Source: Oribacterium parvum ACB1
Lineage (GTDB): Bacteria > Bacillota > Clostridia > Lachnospirales > Lachnospiraceae
Direction: 5' to 3'
DNA: 64,000 bases
Assembly (NCBI RefSeq): GCF_000238055.2
Contig: NZ_KE148312.1
Coordinates: 1,174,501-1,238,500, forward strand
The notes below the pieces were generated by a model, which was not told the DNA's origin, ran no database searches, and worked only from the letters and a program-made list of their open reading frames with translations. Position 1 is the stretch's first letter. Each line of letters begins with the position of its first letter. Positions 25,535 to 33,646 of this stretch are shown in pieces. The translations under genes were made by a program, and so were the position numbers.

Positions 25535-26356
25535 ATGGGGAGGGGAAAACGAATCGTTTGCCTAATTGTGTTTGCCCTGATGATTTCTTTGAGGCTGGTC
25601 TTTTCCTCAAAAGCGGGAGAAAGTGCCTTCGGCACACTTCCACCGGTGAAAGTGGAGATTCCCTTTAGTGTGGAACTGCTTGGAGATGATACTCCCGTTA
25701 CGGATTTTCGTGTCTATATGGAGCCCTCTGTTGAGAGTCCCAACGCAACTTTGCCGGAACCCTACTATCTGGATATTCGAAGTGAATCGAGAAGGGAAGA
25801 TCGCAGCTTCGGAAAAATGTTGTTTTATAGCCCGGGACGATATTTTTATAAGATTAAGCAGGAACAGAAAAATTATGAGGGCTTTCACTATGACAGAACG
25901 GTCTATGACTTGGAGATAGAAGTGCTGGAAGCGGATATGGATGCCAAAGGAAATGCAGTTTCTCCTTACCTTTATGCAATTGTTCACGGGAAGAAGGAAG
26001 GGGAAAATAAAGAAACGGAGTATTTTACCTTTATAAACTCCTATAAGGCGACGAAGACGGAAAAGTCTTTGGCTCTTTCCGAAAAAGGACTTCCTCCATC
26101 CAATCAGCTGTCTGCGCCTCATACAAAAAAAAGAGAGGTACTGGGGGCAGAGCGAGGAATGGTCGGAAAATTACAGGGAGTGATTCCCAAAGCTCTACGA
26201 CTAGCAAGGAAAATGGCGACTAGCGATGAAAGCAGTATGATGCTTTACGGACTTGCAACGCTTTTTACGACGGGAAGTCTTCTCCTTTGGCTTTACAAAG
26301 TTAAGAAGCACAAAGAGGAGATGAAAGAAGAGCTTAAGAAAGAAAAGGAAGACTGA
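25535..26356 (+). CDS. Minor pilin-like protein with FctA domain and atypical anchor
   Basis: 273 residues. A signal peptide is seen at 1-27 (VCLIVFALMISLRLVFS). An FctA/Spy0128-type isopeptide domain fills about 35-170 (PVKVEIPFSVELLGDD, FYSPGRYFYKIKQEQKNYEG, YDRTVYDLEIEVLE). A linker with VLGAERG follows, then ATSDESS, a membrane segment (LYGLATLFTTGSLLLWLY) and a lysine-rich tail. There is no LPXTG or QVPTG motif. The VLGA-R-G and (K/A)T-x-D-x-S stretch also occurs in the adhesins at 54838 and 57824, so it may be an alternative sorting signal. Probably a tip or base protein of the pilus. Confidence 0.78.
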   Translation: MGRGKRIVCLIVFALMISLRLVFSSKAGESAFGTLPPVKVEIPFSVELLGDDTPVTDFRVYMEPSVESPNATLPEPYYLDIRSESRREDRSFGKMLFYSPGRYFYKIKQEQKNYEGFHYDRTVYDLEIEVLEADMDAKGNAVSPYLYAIVHGKKEGENKETEYFTFINSYKATKTEKSLALSEKGLPPSNQLSAPHTKKREVLGAERGMVGKLQGVIPKALRLARKMATSDESSMMLYGLATLFTTGSLLLWLYKVKKHKEEMKEELKKEKED

Positions 26357-26460
26357 GAGAATACGTAAGAAAACGAAGACTAAGAGATTAAGTAAGAAAA
26401 CGAGTAAGAAAACACATAAGAGAATACGTAAGCAGAATAAGTTAGAGGATAAGGAAAAGA
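26357..26460 (+). repeat. Degenerate A-rich direct repeats after the pilin operon
   Basis: GTAAGAAAACG and close variants (GTAAGCAGA, AATACGTAAG) recur about six times straight after the stop codon. No gene is present. This looks like slippage-generated sequence. Confidence 0.65.
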
Positions 26461-26479
26461 ATAATTAACTTAATAAGGT

Positions 26480-26606
26480 CATTTCCATAGCCCGGTAGAA
26501 AACGATAGTTCGTTAGAGAGAGGGAAGGTGGGAATCCGGAAACCGCTGTTTTTAAGTGCATGCTCGGATGAGCGTAAGGGATGCATGAAGAGACTGCGGT
26601 TTTTTA
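26480..26606 (+). ncRNA. Candidate structured RNA ending in a terminator
   Basis: Within the 371-bp gap before nadK, AACGATAGTTCGTT forms a small hairpin. AAACCGC (26540-26546) pairs with GCGGTTT (26596-26602) around a nested stem (TGCAT/ATGCA enclosing GCTCGGATGAGC), followed by TTTT. The stretch AGAGGGAAGGTGGGAATCC followed by CCGCTGT recalls part of the cobalamin riboswitch core, but the conserved B12 box was not found. It may be a leader, an attenuator or only the pilin operon terminator. Confidence 0.35.
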
Positions 26607-26727
26607 GTGGAGAAAAGCTTGTCCGATTATGAAGTATAGGCAAGACAGGGATTATCGTGTAAAATAAGATGAAATCTACAGATGGTTTTTTAAGGCTAAG
26701 ATTGTTATACTAGAAAGGTCTGATGAA

Positions 26728-27543
26728 ATGAAACTGGCACTGATTGTGAATCAAAAAAAAGAGGATGCGGAGAGTTTTCAGAATATTATTTTGCAGAATC
26801 TTGCGGAGAGAAAGATTCATCCGGAGCTGTTTTTAAATAAAAATTTTCAAAGGGATGATTTTACAAATACCGATTGCATCATTACTCTTGGAGGAGACGG
26901 TACGATTTTACATACGGCGGGAGTGCTGGAAGGGATGGAAGTGCCTATTTTGGGCATCAATACCGGGCACCTCGGCTATTTGACCGAGATTCGGAAGAGA
27001 AGAGAAATAGACGGTGCAATTACAAGACTTTTGGCAGGAGACTATGTTGAGGACCGGAGGTCCATGCTACGAGGGAAGATCGTTCGGGAGGGAAAAGAGA
27101 TTTTTTCCCGTCTTGCTTTGAATGAAATTCTGTTTTCCAGAGTCAGAGGGGTCAGTATTCATCATTTTCAGGTGTTTTGCGACGGTATGGAGCTGGTTCG
27201 ATATTCTTCGGATGGAATCATTATTTCCACCCCCACCGGATCGACTGCTTACAATTTATCTGCGGGAGGCCCTATTATTTCTCCGGAAGCACAAGTCTAT
27301 ATCATGAATCCCATCTGTGCCCACAGCTTTAACAACAGAGCGGTGGTTTTGGATGATCGTCGTGTGCTGGAGATTATCATGGAAAAAGGAGATCAGGTCC
27401 TTTCCTTTGATGGGGAAGAGCCTGTGGAACTGTTTTCCAAAGACAAGATCATTATTGAAAAGGCTAAAGAAGAGACGGTGCTGGTGAAGTTTTCGGGAGA
27501 AAGCTTTCTGCATACTTTAAGAGAGAAGATGGCATTGGTTTAG
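26728..27543 (+). CDS. nadK: NAD kinase
   Basis: 271 residues, normal for the family. The enzyme phosphorylates NAD to NADP with ATP or polyphosphate. Motifs in order are LGGDGTILHTAG near 55 (GGDG), GINTGHLGYL near 82, NEILFSR near 133 and SDGIIISTPTGSTAYNLSAG near 165-185. The ATG follows AGAAAGG. In Clostridia nadK is usually followed by argR and recN. Here recN follows with only 105 bp between and no argR. Confidence 0.96.
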   Translation: MKLALIVNQKKEDAESFQNIILQNLAERKIHPELFLNKNFQRDDFTNTDCIITLGGDGTILHTAGVLEGMEVPILGINTGHLGYLTEIRKRREIDGAITRLLAGDYVEDRRSMLRGKIVREGKEIFSRLALNEILFSRVRGVSIHHFQVFCDGMELVRYSSDGIIISTPTGSTAYNLSAGGPIISPEAQVYIMNPICAHSFNNRAVVLDDRRVLEIIMEKGDQVLSFDGEEPVELFSKDKIIIEKAKEETVLVKFSGESFLHTLREKMALV

Positions 27544-27565
27544 AGTGCGTTCAGAAAGGGGAACG

Positions 27566-27664
27566 ATGAAGAAGAGCCGACAGAATGGTATACATTCCCT
27601 AAAGACTGCGCTTCATTATAAAAGAAATCCTCAAAAAGGAGGAAGAGCATGCTTGAGCAACTGA
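27566..27664 (+). pseudogene. Short frame in the argR position, possible argR remnant
   Basis: A 32-codon frame starts at ATG 27566 with AAAGGGG just before it and ends inside recN. It begins MKKSRQNGIHSL, loosely like ArgR N termini (MK-x-x-RQ-x-x-I), and occupies the place where argR stands in many clostridial nadK-recN clusters. The rest does not match ArgR and runs through the recN ribosome site. A deletion remnant or chance are both possible. Confidence 0.25.
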
Positions 27665-29304
27665 TGGTGAAGGATTTGGCATTGATTGAGAAATCGCTTG
27701 TCGAATTCGGCCCCGGCTTAAATATATTAACGGGAGAAACCGGAGCCGGAAAGTCTATCCTGCTCGGCTCCATTCAGCTTGCCTTGGGGCAGAAGGCGAA
27801 TAAAGATATGATTCGTCACGGGAAGGAGCAGGCCGTAATCGAGCTTTCCTTTTCGTTAAAGAAGGAAGAGGAGAAGGCACTTGAAGAGCTGGAAGAAGAC
27901 CTGGAGATTGAAGAGGGGAGCCTTTTCATTCGCAGAAAGATTTCTGAGAAAAAGTCGGATATTCGGGTAAATGACCTTGCCGTAACACTGGGAAAGTTAA
28001 AGGAAATCAGCGGGGAACTCCTGGATCTGCACGGCCAGCATGAGCATTACAGCCTTCTTAAGGAAGGAGCACAGCTTGCGATTTTAGATAATTATCTGGA
28101 ACGAAAGGGAGAAACGATTCTTTCTGCGGTAAAGGCAAGTTACGAAAACTATCGGGAGAAGAAAAAAGCGCTGGAACAGTATCGACTTCCCGATACGGAA
28201 AGACTGAGAGAACTGGATTTTCTGAACTTTGAGTTGGAGGAGTTGCAAAATGCGGCTTTAGAAGTCGGAGAAGAGGAGCGGATTGCAAAGGAATACTCCC
28301 TTTATGAGAATATGGATCATCTGAAATCTTTGCTTTTACGCGTACAGGACAATCTTTCCGGGATGGATTTTCACGCTCCGGTAAAAGAACTGGAAGAAGC
28401 AGTCGGATATGATGATTCTTTACAGAATCTATTGGATACTGCCTACGAGCTGGAAGCGGTAGGAGAAGACTGCTTAAGAGGAGCAGCACATTATCTGGAT
28501 CATGCAGAAGTGGACGAGGAGAAGTTCCATCTTCTGGGAGAACGTTTGGATACGATTCGTACCGTGATGATGAAGTACGGCGGTTCGGAGGAAAAGGCCT
28601 TAAAGGCGATGACGGAAAAGGAAGAGCGGAAACGTTTTCTGGAAGACTATGAGATAGAACGGGAAAAGGCGGAGAAGGAATTGCGTTTTTCTTTTGAAGA
28701 GCTGGAAAAGAAGGCGGAAGCCCTGTCCGAAGTAAGGCAAAAGGTTGGAAAAGAGTTGGAAAAGCTCATCCAAAAAGAAATGCAGGATATGGGATTTCTG
28801 GATACACAATTTGCCTTTCAGTTTCAAAAAAAGAAGGAGATTACGGAAAAGGGCTTTGATGAGGTAGAATGTTTCGTCAGTTTGAACCCGGGAGAGCCGC
28901 TTAGGGCGCTTCGAGAAGTGGGAAGTGGAGGGGAGCTTTCTCGTATTATGCTTTCCATTAAGACCGTTTTGGCTGATACGGATGCGGTTCCGACTCTTAT
29001 CTTTGACGAGATTGATACCGGTATTTCCGGAAGAACGGCGGAAAAGGTGGGGGAGAAGCTGCAAAAGATAGCAGCAAAGCACCAGGTTATCTTGATTACA
29101 CATCTGCCGCAGATTGCAGCGAAGGCGGACAGGCATTTTCTCATTGAAAAAAATGTAGTGGACGGAAAGACGAAAACAGAGATTCACGCACTGTCGGAAG
29201 AGGAGTCTGTTGAGGAGCTTGCAAGGCTTTTAGGGGGGGAGGATCTGACTGAGGAAGCTCTCCAGAATGCAAGAAGCTTGAAGAAGAAAGCAGAACGGAA
29301 ATAA
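27649..29304 (+). CDS. recN: DNA repair protein RecN
   Basis: 551 residues, the usual RecN length. It is an SMC-like ATPase that helps double-strand break repair. Walker A is GETGAGKSILLGS near residue 32. Two coiled-coil arms cover about 160-370. The signature is REVGSGGELSRIMLS near 425 and Walker B is TLIFDEIDTGISG near 450, with LITHLPQIAAKAD as the switch region. An AAAGGAGGAAGAGC site precedes the ATG. Downstream glgA begins 17 bp later, so the genes may be co-transcribed although they are unrelated in function. Confidence 0.96.
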   Translation: MLEQLMVKDLALIEKSLVEFGPGLNILTGETGAGKSILLGSIQLALGQKANKDMIRHGKEQAVIELSFSLKKEEEKALEELEEDLEIEEGSLFIRRKISEKKSDIRVNDLAVTLGKLKEISGELLDLHGQHEHYSLLKEGAQLAILDNYLERKGETILSAVKASYENYREKKKALEQYRLPDTERLRELDFLNFELEELQNAALEVGEEERIAKEYSLYENMDHLKSLLLRVQDNLSGMDFHAPVKELEEAVGYDDSLQNLLDTAYELEAVGEDCLRGAAHYLDHAEVDEEKFHLLGERLDTIRTVMMKYGGSEEKALKAMTEKEERKRFLEDYEIEREKAEKELRFSFEELEKKAEALSEVRQKVGKELEKLIQKEMQDMGFLDTQFAFQFQKKKEITEKGFDEVECFVSLNPGEPLRALREVGSGGELSRIMLSIKTVLADTDAVPTLIFDEIDTGISGRTAEKVGEKLQKIAAKHQVILITHLPQIAAKADRHFLIEKNVVDGKTKTEIHALSEEESVEELARLLGGEDLTEEALQNARSLKKKAERK

Positions 29305-29320
29305 TGCGAAGGAGTTCAAG

Positions 29321-30769
29321 ATGAAAAATATACTATTTTTGGCGTCGGAAGCGGTTCCCTTTATTAAGACCGGTGGTCTTGCGGATGTGGTGGGTTCTCT
29401 TCCCAGAGAGGTAGACAAGAACTATTTTGATGCCCGAATCATGATTCCCAAGTATATGTGTATGAAGGAAGATGACCGGAACAATCTGCAGTATGTAACG
29501 CACTTTTACATGGACTATATGGGACAATCCCGTTATGTCGGGGTGTTGAAGAAGGAAGTGGACGGGGTTCTTTACTACTTTATAGACAATGAATATTATT
29601 TTGCCGGAAACAAGCCTTATGGAAACTGGTACTGGGATCTGGAAAAGTTCTGCTTTTTCTGTTATGCCGCTCTTTCCGCTTTGCCGCTTTTGAATTTTCA
29701 TCCGGATGTAATTCATTGCCATGATTGGCAGACGGGATTGGTACCGGTTCTTTTAAAGGATCGTTTTGCGGGAGGGGAGTTCTTCCGTTCTATTCGCTCT
29801 GTTTTTACAATTCACAATCTGCGCTTTCAGGGAACTTGGGACAAGAAGACGATACAGCGTTTTACAGAGCTTTCCGACTACTATTTTACTCCGGATAAGC
29901 TCGAATTTAAGAAGGATGCCAATCTCTTAAAAGGCGGTCTTGTTTATGCGGATGCCATCACAACGGTAAGTAGGACCTATGCGAAGGAAATCCAGACCGC
30001 GTTCTATGGAGAAGGGCTGGAGGGGCTTTTACAGGCAAGAGACCATGACCTTCGCGGTATTGTAAACGGAATTGATTACAATGCATGGAATCCGAAGAGA
30101 GACCCTTACCTTGCTTATCCGTATGATAAGGTAAGCGTGCATAAGGAAAAGGGAAAGAACAAGCGGGATTTGCAGGAGAGTCTTGGACTTGCCGTAGATG
30201 ATGAGACGATGCTGATTTCCATGGTAACGAGACTTACGGACCAAAAGGGCTTGGATCTTGTGGAGCGTGTTTTTGATGAGCTTTGTCAGGATAGAGTACA
30301 GTTTGTGATTTTGGGAACCGGAGATGAGCATTATGAGAACCTCTTCCGCTACTTTGCATGGAAGTATCCCGATCGGGTCTCCGCACAGATTTATTATTCG
30401 GAGGAAATCAGTCACAAGATTTATGCCGGCAGTGATGCCTTCCTGATGCCTTCGCTTTTTGAGCCTTGCGGACTTTCTCAGTTGATTTCACTGCGCTATG
30501 GAACGATTCCTATCGTAAGAGAGACGGGGGGACTATGTGATACGGTAGAGCCCTTTAATGAATATGAGAAGAAAGGTACGGGCTTCTCTTTCTCCAATTA
30601 CAACGCACATGAAATGATGGCGTGTGTACGATATGCGGAGCGTATTTACTATGACGATAAGAAGTCCTGGAGAGGACTTGTGAGTCGAGCAATGAAGGCG
30701 GACTTCTCATGGAAGAGCTCCGCATTACAGTATCAGGAACTCTATGACTGGCTCGTAGAGTGGAGATAA
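29321..30769 (+). CDS. glgA: Glycogen synthase, GT5
   Basis: 482 residues. It transfers glucose from ADP-glucose to growing alpha-1,4-glucan. The GT5 signature KTGGLADVVGSLP is at residues 16-28 and binds ADP. Further family stretches are HCHDWQTGLVP near 135, TIHNLRFQG near 166, NGIDYNAWNP near 250 and PSLFEPCGLSQLISLRYG near 380, which has the catalytic C-terminal glutamate. No other glycogen genes (glgC, glgB, glgP) are adjacent. Confidence 0.95.
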   Translation: MKNILFLASEAVPFIKTGGLADVVGSLPREVDKNYFDARIMIPKYMCMKEDDRNNLQYVTHFYMDYMGQSRYVGVLKKEVDGVLYYFIDNEYYFAGNKPYGNWYWDLEKFCFFCYAALSALPLLNFHPDVIHCHDWQTGLVPVLLKDRFAGGEFFRSIRSVFTIHNLRFQGTWDKKTIQRFTELSDYYFTPDKLEFKKDANLLKGGLVYADAITTVSRTYAKEIQTAFYGEGLEGLLQARDHDLRGIVNGIDYNAWNPKRDPYLAYPYDKVSVHKEKGKNKRDLQESLGLAVDDETMLISMVTRLTDQKGLDLVERVFDELCQDRVQFVILGTGDEHYENLFRYFAWKYPDRVSAQIYYSEEISHKIYAGSDAFLMPSLFEPCGLSQLISLRYGTIPIVRETGGLCDTVEPFNEYEKKGTGFSFSNYNAHEMMACVRYAERIYYDDKKSWRGLVSRAMKADFSWKSSALQYQELYDWLVEWR

Positions 30770-30880
30770 GGCTTGGTACTTAGTATTACTTTGTGATTTT
30801 GCCCCTGACGGAAGAAAAGTGGAACAGGCGGAATAAATCGTGATTCCGCTAAATAGAAAGGGATAGAGAGAAAGCGAAAC

Positions 30881-31357
30881 ATGGGCTTTTTCATGGAACA
30901 GTTGTTATCAAATTATTTACTGATGTCGGCACTTGTTTCCTGGTTTGTGGCGCAGCTTATTAAAACAGCTATTGATGCCTATTTCAATAAAGGAATAAAC
31001 TGGGAAAGAATGACCGGATCCGGCGGGATGCCTTCCAGCCATTCTTCGACGGTTGTTGCTTTGGCTACCGCTGCCGGTGTATCTTATGGTGTAGACAGTG
31101 CTATTTTTGCAGTGGCACTGATCTTTGCTATTGTAGTTATGTATGATGCGACAGGAGTGAGGCGAGAGACGGGAAAGCAGGCCGTGATTTTAAACCGGCT
31201 TTTATTGGATAATCCTTTCTCCTGGACCGGAAAAGAGTTTGAAAAGAAGCTGAAGGAGTACGTCGGACACAGCCCTTTACAGGTTTTAATGGGGGCTATT
31301 TTGGGACTTATGATAGCACTCATAATGGGATATTTATATGAATTTATTTTTATTTAA
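30881..31357 (+). CDS. Divergent PAP2 family membrane protein (YuiD-like)
   Basis: 158 residues with about four membrane segments. It has the divergent PAP2 (DUF212) motifs GSGGMPSSHSSTVVALAT near 46-62 and YDATGVRRETGKQA near 87-100, which resemble acid phosphatase/vanadium haloperoxidase active sites. Substrate unknown, possibly a lipid phosphate. The ATG at 30881 has a weak purine site; an in-frame ATG four codons later is possible. The last 20 bases overlap the next gene. Confidence 0.85.
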   Translation: MGFFMEQLLSNYLLMSALVSWFVAQLIKTAIDAYFNKGINWERMTGSGGMPSSHSSTVVALATAAGVSYGVDSAIFAVALIFAIVVMYDATGVRRETGKQAVILNRLLLDNPFSWTGKEFEKKLKEYVGHSPLQVLMGAILGLMIALIMGYLYEFIFI

Positions 31358-32345
31358 AGAGGGAAGAAGGAGAGTCGGATTTCGTTCTTATCTCTTTTTC
31401 GTATTGCTTTTTTCCGTCTTGTTTTTCAACTCCTGTAAAGGAATTGCCATAAGCGGGAAGACGGAAAATGTACCGGGCTACAGCAAGGCGGAAGCCATGC
31501 TGGTTCTCGGATCGGAAAGAAACCGTTACCAAAATATCATGGGGCCGGAAGTTTGGAATATTCCAATTACGGGACAGCTGGAAAAAACTTATGGAGCCTA
31601 TTTTATTGATAAAACCAAAGAATTTCTGCAGGATATCCGTACCTTAAATCTCCTTGCGGAGGAAAAGGGAATCCAGCCCAACAGTACGGAGATGGAAGGG
31701 ATACGAAAGGCGGCAAATAAGTTCTACACCTCCCTGTCCGAGGAAGATAAGGTCTTTTTCGGAGATTGTACGGAAAAGGATGTAGTGGATATGTATACCG
31801 CTTATTTTACGGCGGAAAAAACGGTGGACGCACTTCTTTCCAAGGTAGATACGGAGCTGAGTGCGGCGGAATCCAAGGTAATCCGGATAGAGCAGATTGT
31901 CGTAAGTGATGAAGAGACGGCCAGAGATCTCTTGGAAAAGGTGAGAACAAGCGGAGCAAACTTCACCTACTATGCAAGACAGTATTCGGAGGATCCGGAG
32001 TTTCAAAAGCAACTTTCCTTCGGAGAAAAGGAAGATAAAGTCTATGAAACGGCATTTTCCTTGAACAATAATGAAATTTCCGACATTGTTTCGGAAAACG
32101 GCAAGTTTTATATCATTAAATGTTTGGATTCCTATGATGAAGAGGCGACGAAGGATAGAAAAGAAAGACTGGAGCAATCCATTCGAGTGTTGCGCTTTAA
32201 TGAAAGCTATGATGCATATCAGAAAGAGCATATTGTGCGTTTCAGAGAGCCTTTCTGGAAGACAATCGACTTGCACGCCGGAGAAGGCAGCACGGCGGAC
32301 TTCTTCTTTTCCGTGTATCAGGAGTATGTGAAGATAGATAAATAG
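31338..32345 (+). CDS. Parvulin-like peptidyl-prolyl isomerase lipoprotein (PrsA-like)
   Basis: 335 residues. The N terminus has a membrane segment (YLFFVLLFSVLFF) ending at NSC, a plausible lipobox around residue 32. The middle helical part matches SurA/PrsA-type chaperone arms. A PpiC-type domain at about 185-275 shows RIEQIVVSDEETARDLLEKV, YARQYSEDPE and FSLNNNEISDIVSENGKFYI. Such lipoproteins fold secreted proteins on the outer face of the membrane. It overlaps yuiD by 20 bp. The only in-frame start is the ATG at 31338. Confidence 0.8.
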   Translation: MNLFLFKEGRRRVGFRSYLFFVLLFSVLFFNSCKGIAISGKTENVPGYSKAEAMLVLGSERNRYQNIMGPEVWNIPITGQLEKTYGAYFIDKTKEFLQDIRTLNLLAEEKGIQPNSTEMEGIRKAANKFYTSLSEEDKVFFGDCTEKDVVDMYTAYFTAEKTVDALLSKVDTELSAAESKVIRIEQIVVSDEETARDLLEKVRTSGANFTYYARQYSEDPEFQKQLSFGEKEDKVYETAFSLNNNEISDIVSENGKFYIIKCLDSYDEEATKDRKERLEQSIRVLRFNESYDAYQKEHIVRFREPFWKTIDLHAGEGSTADFFFSVYQEYVKIDK

Positions 32346-32356
32346 AAAGAAGAAAT

Positions 32357-32570
32357 AAAAAGGGGCTGTAAAAAAATTAAAATAATTTTCTAAGCAATAT
32401 AGGTCTGAACTTGGGGCACGCTCTCGCTAGCTTCGCCACGTAACGGATACTAAGCGAAAAACTGCGTTTCTCTTGTTTTTCGCAAGTACCGACGGGCTCA
32501 GACTACCCCTGCATTCAGACCTATATTGCAAAGAATTCCTTTATTATTTTGATTTTTTACAGTCCCTTTA
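32357..32570 (+). repeat. Long imperfect palindrome, family B copy
   Basis: Arms AAAAGGGGCTGTAAAAAAAT-type left (from 32357) and GATTTTTTACAGTCCCTTTA right (to 32570) pair with a G-T change. The interior is nearly identical to the copy at 22811 (CAATATAGGTCTGAA, ACGCTCTCGCTAGCTTCGCC, TACTAAGC/GCAAGTA, GGGCTCAGACTACCCC). It lies between convergent genes and may end both transcripts. Confidence 0.88.
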
Positions 32571-32579
32571 CGATTCATT

Positions 32580-33434
32580 CTATAGGGCTACGATAATCCC
32601 TTTGTCGTTGGCATAGATGGTAGCGACTCCTCTTGCATTCGTGATCACAATATCTCTAAACTTTGCCGCCTTTTCGAAATCAGCCTTTACCTGCTCTGCT
32701 CTTTCCGGGTCGTTTACATGAGTGATGACGAGACGCTTATTTTTTACGGCATCGACTCCACCTGCTTTTTCTACGGCAAGCTCCACCATTTTCTTGAGCG
32801 CTTTTTGCATCCCTCTTTGTTGCCCGAATTGTACGATGGCACCATCTACCGCTCCCATTACGGGTTTAATGTTTAGGGCACTGGCAAGGAAAGATTTCAC
32901 ACCGGTAAGGCGTCCGTTTTTCCGCAAGGTGTCCAGACTTTCCAGTACAAAAAGGGTGGTGATTTCGGAACATTCCTTTTCGATTAGGGAGATAACTTCT
33001 TCAAAGCTTTTTCCTGCTTCCTTTAATTCCTGAATCTCCATACAGAGTTTACACTCTCCGGCACTTGCCGAATTGGAGTTAAAGATATGAACCTTTTTCT
33101 TTTCTTCTCCGGCATTTTCCTCGTAAAGGCTCTGCCCTATTGTTGCAGCCTGAAAGGTTCCGGATAGCTTAGCGGAGAGAGTCACAATATAGACCTCTTC
33201 CGCATCCGAATCTTCAATCGCCTTCTGAAAAGCTTCCGGAGAGGGGCAAGCGGTCTTTGGTCCGACAGGAGATTCCTTAACTCTTTTTAAAAAATCCAAT
33301 TGATCAAAATGCTCATCATCCAAGATGGAGTAGGAAGCGATTTCCAGGGTGAGGGGAACGCTACGGAAGACGGGATTCTTCTGCATTTCCTCCGTAAAAT
33401 CTCCACAGCTGTCGGCAATAATTTGGTATGACAT
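32580..33434 (-). CDS. DegV family fatty-acid-binding protein
   Basis: 284 residues, the normal DegV length. The start MSYQIIADSCGDFTEEM matches the family's first strand and serine/cysteine lipid-binding region. Other matches are TACPSPEAFQKAIE, YIVTLSAKLSGTFQAA near 90 and VLESLDTLRKNGRLTG near 165. Fatty-acid-binding FakB proteins belong to this family and pass exogenous fatty acids to FakA kinase. Which DegV member this is cannot be told, and no fakA lies nearby. AGGAGG-like GGGGAGGA precedes the ATG on the minus strand. Confidence 0.92.
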   Translation of the reverse strand: MSYQIIADSCGDFTEEMQKNPVFRSVPLTLEIASYSILDDEHFDQLDFLKRVKESPVGPKTACPSPEAFQKAIEDSDAEEVYIVTLSAKLSGTFQAATIGQSLYEENAGEEKKKVHIFNSNSASAGECKLCMEIQELKEAGKSFEEVISLIEKECSEITTLFVLESLDTLRKNGRLTGVKSFLASALNIKPVMGAVDGAIVQFGQQRGMQKALKKMVELAVEKAGGVDAVKNKRLVITHVNDPERAEQVKADFEKAAKFRDIVITNARGVATIYANDKGIIVAL

Positions 33435-33646
33435 AAGTCCTCCCCTTTCTTATCTATAGGTTTAAAAATCTCTTGCGTGATAAAACACCGGAAGAGAATA
33501 GTATTGTCTTTTTTAAAAAATAATGTAGTTTTTAAAACTACATTGGAATTATAACGAGCATACCATAGCACTGTCAAGCTATCCTTGACAGAGTGCAGTA
33601 CTTGCAATAAGATTTTTCAAGAGAGTAGTGGAGAAAGGAAGGACTT

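Noticed and set aside
26480-26606. Firm call of a cobalamin riboswitch or T-box
   Set aside because: Only part of the cobalamin core is similar, no B12 box was found, and no T-box sequence is present.
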